Below the pieces are notes generated by a model. It ran no database searches. It was given only the letters and a program-made list of their open reading frames with translations, and was not told the origin of the DNA. Positions 1 through 3,478 of a DNA stretch of 5,811 bases are shown in pieces. Source of the DNA: JAIVJN01 sp036732565 (GTDB lineage: Bacteria; Acidobacteriota; Vicinamibacteria; Vicinamibacterales; UBA2999). Each line of letters opens with the position of its first letter. Within the stretch, counting starts at the first letter, position 1. A program made the position numbers and the translations under genes. The stretch spans positions 1 to 5,811 of the forward strand of contig DAINCF010000467.1 in the NCBI GenBank assembly GCA_036732565.1. The letters are read 5' to 3'.

Positions 1-621
1 CGCGTCGCCGCTGTTCGCGCGATGCCCGAGCCCGAGGAGGTTACGTGGGCGCCGCCGCGCCCGGAGGAGCTGCCACTGCGGCCCGAGACCGCTCAAGTGC
101 CCGCGGTGCGCGAGGTGTTCCTCGGCTCGACGCCGCGCCAACCCGGCGGCGGCCAAGGCGCGCTGGCCGTGGCGGCGGTGCTGCTGCTGTTCGCGCTCGG
201 CGCCACCGGCGCATGGGTGTACTGGACGCCAACGACGTCAGGGGCAGCCGCCGCCGTCGAGCAGACACCGCCGCTGGAGCTGATGTCATTGCGGCACGTG
301 CGCGAAGGCGATCGTCTCTCGGTGACCGGCCTCGTCCGCAATCCCTCGTCAGCGCCGATCGTCGATCATCTGTCGGCGACCGTGCTGCTGTTCGATCAGC
401 AAGGTGGCTATCTCACCAGCGCGCGCGGGCAGATCGACGTGCCGCGTCTGGATCCCGGTCAGGAGTCACCGTTCACGCTCTCGGTGCAGGCGCCGGCGGG
501 CGCCACGCGCTACCGCGTCAGCTTCCGCACCGACGAGCGCATCGTTCCGCACGTCGATCGGCGGAGCGAAGCGCCCGCCACGGCGGTGAGCTCGCTGCCC
601 GGTAACGCCGCCGCTCGGTAA
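1..621 (+). CDS. Membrane-anchored FxLYD-like domain protein (probably 5'-partial)
   Basis: The reading frame is open from base 1. The first ATG is at 22 but has no Shine-Dalgarno sequence before it, so the true start probably lies upstream of the window. Numbering from that ATG gives 199 residues. Residues 1-45 are Pro/Glu/Arg-rich and look like a cytoplasmic linker. Residues 47-68 form one hydrophobic membrane helix (ALAVAAVLLLFALGATGAWV). Residues 84-172 form a beta-rich extracytoplasmic domain whose pattern (LSVTGLVRNPSS, then VLLFDQQGGYL, then LDPGQESPFTL) matches FxLYD/DUF3426-type domains, which are often preceded by a zinc ribbon that would lie off the left edge. The last 25 residues are low complexity. 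It ends 18 nt before the VWA gene on the same strand, so co-transcription is likely. Family assignment is by pattern only and the function is unknown. Confidence 0.75.
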   Translation, partial: RVAAVRAMPEPEEVTWAPPRPEELPLRPETAQVPAVREVFLGSTPRQPGGGQGALAVAAVLLLFALGATGAWVYWTPTTSGAAAAVEQTPPLELMSLRHVREGDRLSVTGLVRNPSSAPIVDHLSATVLLFDQQGGYLTSARGQIDVPRLDPGQESPFTLSVQAPAGATRYRVSFRTDERIVPHVDRRSEAPATAVSSLPGNAAAR

Positions 622-625
622 GTAG

Positions 626-631
626 AAGGAG
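626..631 (+). promoter_or_regulatory. Ribosome binding site of the VWA gene
   Basis: AAGGAG lies 8 nt upstream of the ATG at 640. It is a near-consensus Shine-Dalgarno sequence and supports that start. It sits in the 18-nt gap after the preceding stop codon, which fits translation from a shared transcript. Confidence 0.8.
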
Positions 632-639
632 AACAGGCC

Positions 640-1704
640 ATGCGCCCCACGCAGATTCGTCGTTTGGCTGCCGTCGCCACGATGTCGATCGCCGCGCTGG
701 TCCTCGTCGACCCGCCGATCGCAGGTCAGGAAGGGTTTCGCTTCAAGAGCGGCGTGGAGCTGATCAACGTCACCGCCACGGTGATCGACCGATCCGGCCG
801 CTTCGTGCCGGGACTTCAGCAGACCGACTTCGTGGTCTACGAAGACGACAAGCCCGTCGAGGTCACGCACTTCAGCGCCGAGCGCGTCCCCGTCAGCCTG
901 GGCATCGTCCTCGACACCAGCGGATCGATGGCAGGAGACAAGATGTCAGCGGCGAAGTCGGCCATCGAGCGCTTCCTGCTGGACCTGCTGGGTCCGGATG
1001 ACGATGTGTTCCTCTACGTCTTCAACTCCGGAATCGATCTCGTGCATGAGTGGACCACCGATCGCAACCGCGTGGCCGCATCGCTGCGGCGCCTGCACCC
1101 GGCGGGTGGAACCGCGATGTACGACGCGGTCGTCGAAGCGGTGCCGATGGCGCAGGGCGGCCAGAATCGCAAGAAGGCCGTCGTCGTGATCTCGGATGGA
1201 AACGACACGAACAGCCGGTCGGATGTGCGAGACGTCAAGCAAGTCGTCCGTGAGACCGAAGTGCTCGTCTATGCCGTCGGCATCGACGGACACGGCGATC
1301 CGACGTTCACGTCGCCGCGGACGCAACCGCCGATCCTGCGGCCGCCTGCGCCGATTCCGTTTCCGGTTCCTGGTGGGCGCGGCCAGCCACGCAACCCGTG
1401 GCCACAGCCACCAGGTCAATACCCACCGGGCGGCGGAGGCGGCGGCGTCCGCTCGGACGATCGCGTGAACGTCGTCGCGCTGCGGGAAATGACGGACGAC
1501 AGCGGCGGCCGCACCGAGATCGTTCGCGATCCGCGCGATCTGGATCCGGCGACGTCGAACATCGCCGACGAGCTGAGCAAGCAGTACTACATCGGCTATC
1601 CCAGTCCCGGTCATCGCGATGGCAAGTGGCACACGATTCGTGTGGAGCTGAAGAATCCCTCGATGCGCGTGCGCGCCCGCCGCGGCTACGTCGCGACGCC
1701 ATAG
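640..1704 (+). CDS. Exported VWA-domain protein (VWFA-related Acidobacterial type)
   Basis: The protein has 354 residues. Residues 1-30 resemble a Sec signal peptide: a basic start (MRPTQIRR), a hydrophobic core, and a possible cleavage site near IAGQ. Residues 38-80 form a beta-rich lead-in (LINVTATVIDRSGRFVPGL, then FVVYEDDKPVEV) typical of the family described as VWFA-related Acidobacterial domain. The VWA fold starts near residue 85 and has a complete metal-ion-dependent adhesion site: D92-T-S94-G-S96, T158 in GGTAMYD, and D186 in ISDGND. A Pro/Gly-rich insert of about 50 residues (roughly 222-271) follows the YAVGID strand, after which the fold resumes with LREMTDDSGGR. The tail (KQYYIGY near 314-320, closing with RARRGYVATP) is the family's usual ending. 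VWA domains bind protein partners through a divalent metal; the partner here is unknown. Likely location is the periplasm or cell surface. Confidence 0.93.
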   Translation: MRPTQIRRLAAVATMSIAALVLVDPPIAGQEGFRFKSGVELINVTATVIDRSGRFVPGLQQTDFVVYEDDKPVEVTHFSAERVPVSLGIVLDTSGSMAGDKMSAAKSAIERFLLDLLGPDDDVFLYVFNSGIDLVHEWTTDRNRVAASLRRLHPAGGTAMYDAVVEAVPMAQGGQNRKKAVVVISDGNDTNSRSDVRDVKQVVRETEVLVYAVGIDGHGDPTFTSPRTQPPILRPPAPIPFPVPGGRGQPRNPWPQPPGQYPPGGGGGGVRSDDRVNVVALREMTDDSGGRTEIVRDPRDLDPATSNIADELSKQYYIGYPSPGHRDGKWHTIRVELKNPSMRVRARRGYVATP

Positions 1705-1705
1705 T

Positions 1706-1733
1706 GAAGGTCCGCCTAAAGGCGGACCCCACG
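1706..1733 (-). repeat. Palindromic repeat copy 1 (inverted relative to copy at 1847-1874)
   Basis: This 28-nt element begins one base after the VWA stop codon. It contains a perfect 8-bp stem, GGTCCGCC (1709-1716) with GGCGGACC (1721-1728), around a TAAA loop, followed by CCACG. Read on the minus strand it matches the element at 1847-1874 at 26 of 28 positions, and the two differences pair with each other in the stem. Read with the upstream GTG on the plus strand it translates as VKVRLKADPT. It may also act as a transcript-end hairpin, but there is no U-tract. It looks like a REP-type dispersed repeat. Confidence 0.8.
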
Positions 1734-1775
1734 CAAGCTTTCCATCTCGAGCATCAAAGCCTCAGCGAGTCCGCA

Positions 1776-1833
1776 CGAACGTAGGTCCAACGAACGTGGG
1801 GTCCCAAACGTACGTGGGGTCCGGCTTTTGCCG
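1776..1833 (+). repeat. Degenerate partial copies of the same repeat, in tandem
   Basis: Three incomplete copies lead into the full copy at 1847. They are CGAACGTAGGTCC at 1776-1788, CGAACGTGGGGTCC at 1791-1804, and a longer copy at 1806-1833. The longer copy matches 1840-1867 at 26 of 28 positions with a 34-nt period. Its stem is decayed: GGTCCGGC at 1818-1825 faces GCCG at 1830-1833, after which pairing is interrupted. The spacing is irregular (15, 18 and 34 nt), unlike a CRISPR array. The copies look like partial duplications or relics of insertion. Confidence 0.7.
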
Positions 1834-1846
1834 TGTCCTAAACGTC

Positions 1847-1874
1847 CGTGGGGTCCGGCTTTAGCCGGACCTTC
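1847..1874 (+). repeat. Palindromic repeat copy 2 (intact)
   Basis: This is an intact 28-nt element starting CGTGGGGTCC and ending GGACCTTC. The stem is GGTCCGGC (1852-1859) with GCCGGACC (1864-1871) around a TTTA loop, 8 bp and perfect. It is the inverted counterpart of 1706-1733. Together they bound a 169-bp block (1706-1874) with terminal inverted repeats, the arrangement seen in BIME or MITE-like non-autonomous elements. No transposase or RAYT-type gene is present in the window. Confidence 0.8.
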
Positions 1875-1983
1875 CCGAGACAGCCGTTCTGAACACGAGG
1901 ACACTGTCCTGTTACCAGCGCAGTCACCCAGCGGAACGGATCCTGCAAACCATTGATTCGCAAGATCTTGTCGGCACGAGCTG

Positions 1984-2000
1984 TTGGCACGAGGGTCGCA
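1984..2000 (+). promoter_or_regulatory. Candidate sigma-54 (-24/-12) promoter
   Basis: TTGGCACGAGGGTCGCA matches the sigma-54 consensus TTGGCACG-N4-TTGCA at all fixed positions except one (TCGC instead of TTGC). The invariant GG (1986-1987) and GC (1998-1999) are separated by exactly 10 nt, as the consensus requires. Transcription would begin near 2010, giving a leader of about 64 nt before the ATG at 2075. No upstream activator site was identified. The match is by eye in a GC-rich genome, so chance occurrence remains possible. Confidence 0.45.
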
Positions 2001-2058
2001 ATACTGACTGGCGTGCGGCGAAACAGCCTGCACCACATCTGGCATCTAACAGGTGTGA

Positions 2059-2066
2059 GAGAGGAG
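2059..2066 (+). promoter_or_regulatory. Ribosome binding site of the BON-domain gene
   Basis: GAGAGGAG ends 8 nt before the ATG at 2075. It is a strong Shine-Dalgarno sequence and fixes the start, which directly precedes a well-formed signal peptide. Confidence 0.8.
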
Positions 2067-2074
2067 TCAAGGTC

Positions 2075-2626
2075 ATGTTGAAGAAGGCAGCAGCCATCAT
2101 CCTTTCCCTGGCGCTGCTCGGGTCATCGGCAGCGTTCGCGCAGGAGCGCGAGAACCTGCAGGTGTTTCGCGACATCTCGAACCAGGTGAATCGCTACACG
2201 CAGTTCACGATCTTCGACAGCGTATCGGCCAACGTGCAGGACGGCACCGTCGTGCTCGAGGGCTGGGTGACGATGCCGTACAAGAAGGACGACATCGAGC
2301 GGCGGGTGCAGAAGGTCGACGGCGTCGCGACGGTGCAGAACAACATCCAGGTCTTGCCGGTGTCGCAGTTCGACAACGAGCTGCGCTTCCGGATCGCCCG
2401 AGCGATCTACGGGAACTCGTCGTTCTGGAACTACGCGGCGATGGCGAATCCGCCGATTCACATCATCGTGAACCGCGGCCGCGTGACGCTGGTCGGCGTG
2501 GTGAACAGCAACGTAGAGCGCGTGCTGGCGCGATCGCTGGCCACCGGCTTCGGCGCGTTCGACGTGAAGAACGAGTTGAAGACCGACGCCGAAGTGCAAG
2601 CCGAGCTCGAGAAGATCTCTGAGTAA
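2075..2626 (+). CDS. Exported protein with two BON domains (OsmY-like)
   Basis: The protein has 183 residues. Residues 1-22 are a clear Sec signal peptide (MLKK, a hydrophobic core, then AFA before Q23), so the mature protein should be periplasmic. Two BON-type repeats follow. The first spans about 28-96, with the hallmark SANVQDGTVVLEGWV and then VDGVATVQNNIQV. The second spans about 97-170, with IHIIVNRGRVTLVGVV and then FGAFDVKNELK. Each shows the helix, DG/RG turn, 'V-L-G-V' strand and closing 'V-x-N-x-(I/L)' pattern of the family. BON domains are thought to bind phospholipid or other envelope surfaces, and OsmY-type proteins are linked to envelope and osmotic stress; the role here is inferred from that. 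There is no lipobox. It appears to be monocistronic, with its own upstream region and a palindrome after its stop. Confidence 0.93.
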   Translation: MLKKAAAIILSLALLGSSAAFAQERENLQVFRDISNQVNRYTQFTIFDSVSANVQDGTVVLEGWVTMPYKKDDIERRVQKVDGVATVQNNIQVLPVSQFDNELRFRIARAIYGNSSFWNYAAMANPPIHIIVNRGRVTLVGVVNSNVERVLARSLATGFGAFDVKNELKTDAEVQAELEKISE

Positions 2627-2660
2627 CGATTGATCGTAGCGGCCGCATGTGCCGTGCGAC

Positions 2661-2688
2661 GTAGGGGCGGTTCGCGAACCGCCCCTAC
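2661..2688. repeat. Perfect 28-bp palindrome between convergent genes, possible bidirectional terminator
   Basis: The arms GTAGGGGCGGTTCG (2661-2674) and CGAACCGCCCCTAC (2675-2688) are exact reverse complements. In RNA they would form a 12-bp GC-rich hairpin with a CGCG loop from either strand. It lies 35 nt after the BON gene stop and overlaps the end of the convergent minus-strand gene, whose TAG stop (complement of 2685-2687) is inside the right arm. There is no clear U-tract on either side. Palindromes of this form are a recurrent dispersed repeat in several phyla, as I recall. Termination is inferred from position and structure. Confidence 0.75.
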
Positions 2689-3446
2689 ATCGTTCTGTCG
2701 GCTGGACGTCCTCGTCGCATTACCCACCAAATCGCCACGACAAACGTCAGGATCGCCAGGACCGCCATCAGCGCGAACAAGCCGAGCGTCTTGAACAGGA
2801 TCGAGTCCTGCTCCATGTGGACCTCGATCGCGAGCGGCGTGCCGGCGAGGCGGGCGTCGAGCGGCTGCTCCCACGGGATGATATTCCCCCGCTGAACCGG
2901 CACGTTCTGCTGGTTCTGGAAGGTGACGCGGCTCGGCAGGTGCAGCCTGACGGCCACCAGCTCTCCGCCCGTCCAACCGACGTCGCCGACGCTCTCGCCC
3001 GCGGACGCGCCGATCCGCTGCTTGTAGACGTAGAGGGCTTCCTGGGCGTCCCACTGATAGGTCGACCACGAGAACGGCGCCGCGGTCGCGAGCCGGGTGA
3101 TGTCCGGCGTCTCGATGCGCACGTGGACATAGCGCCGGCCATCCCGACGCGACGTGCTGACGTTGGCGACGCGCGACACCGGCGACTCGAAGATCGCGCG
3201 CACATCGGCGCGGTCGAGCCTGGCTCTCGGATCGAGCGGCAAATCGACGCCGCGCAGCGCCACGAGCGCGGGCACCGACGCATTCAGGTAGATCGTCGCC
3301 GATCCATCGAGCGAGAGATGGATGTCCTCTTCGTACTCGTAGGTGCGCGACAGCACGCCGCGACACCCGCCAATCATCAACACGCAGATCAACGCGAGAA
3401 GAATGACGACGTTGCCGCGCGGAGCGCGGCAAGACAGCACGACCAC
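2685..3446 (-). CDS. Putative lipoprotein with C-terminal membrane helix, unknown function
   Basis: I do not recognise a named family. The chosen GTG at 3446 gives 253 residues. GTG at 3440 is equally good, and GTG at 3497 would add 17 residues and overlap polA by 19 bp. The short forms give a compact lipoprotein signal: VVVLSCRAPRGN, then the hydrophobic VVILLALICVLM, then the lipobox IGGC (Cys at residue 28 of this form). A beta-rich body follows, beginning YEYEEDIHLSLDGSATIYLN, a pattern somewhat like LppM/DUF3153-type lipoproteins (weak, from memory). Near the C-terminus (about residues 219-243) there is a strong hydrophobic helix (LGLFALMAVLAILTFVVAIW) followed by the basic MRRGR. The product would be anchored at both ends with its body outside the cytoplasm. 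No Shine-Dalgarno sequence precedes the short starts. It is divergent from polA. Confidence 0.75.
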   Translation of the reverse strand: MVVLSCRAPRGNVVILLALICVLMIGGCRGVLSRTYEYEEDIHLSLDGSATIYLNASVPALVALRGVDLPLDPRARLDRADVRAIFESPVSRVANVSTSRRDGRRYVHVRIETPDITRLATAAPFSWSTYQWDAQEALYVYKQRIGASAGESVGDVGWTGGELVAVRLHLPSRVTFQNQQNVPVQRGNIIPWEQPLDARLAGTPLAIEVHMEQDSILFKTLGLFALMAVLAILTFVVAIWWVMRRGRPADRTM

Positions 3447-3478
3447 TGCCGAATGATATATTGAATGGTTTCCTCTCC
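3447..3478. promoter_or_regulatory. Short divergent intergenic region of the lipoprotein gene and polA
   Basis: About 32 bp separate the chosen lipoprotein start from the polA ATG. An AT-rich island (ATGATATATTGAAT, 3453-3466) stands out in this GC-rich sequence. It offers TATATT (3457-3462) as a possible -10 box for polA and TATCAT on the minus strand for the lipoprotein gene. No convincing -35 box was found for either. polA has no Shine-Dalgarno sequence, so its transcript may have a very short leader. The call is weak. Confidence 0.3.

Larger units (their letters stand above)
1875..2074 (+). other. Upstream region of the BON-domain gene
   Basis: This is about 200 bases without a convincing ORF, between the repeat cluster and the BON-domain gene. 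It holds a 13-nt palindrome, AGGACACTGTCCT (1898-1910), of unknown meaning. It also has a near-repeat of TCGGCACGAG (1971-1980) and TTGGCACGAG (1984-1993), the second of which forms part of the sigma-54-like element. A Shine-Dalgarno sequence closes the region. No tRNA or recognisable structured RNA was seen. Confidence 0.6.

Noticed and set aside
946..1632. Minus-strand ORF of 228 residues opposite the VWA gene
   Set aside because: Shadow of a gene with an intact MIDAS and signal peptide; composition is Arg/Asp/Val-rich with no recognisable fold.
1709..1728. Rho-independent terminator directly after the VWA gene
   Set aside because: The stem is strong but is followed by CCACGCAAGC rather than a T-run, and the same element occurs again nearby as a repeat, so repeat is the better call; a weak terminator role is not excluded.
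1776..1874. Possible CRISPR array
   Set aside because: Repeat spacing is irregular (15, 18 and 34 nt), copies are truncated, and there are no unique spacers of uniform length or cas genes.
2649..3464. Long plus-strand ORF of 271 residues opposite the lipoprotein gene
   Set aside because: Composition is dominated by Arg, Asp, His and Ala with no domain pattern, typical of an antisense frame in GC-rich DNA, whereas the minus frame has a lipobox, a membrane helix and normal protein composition.
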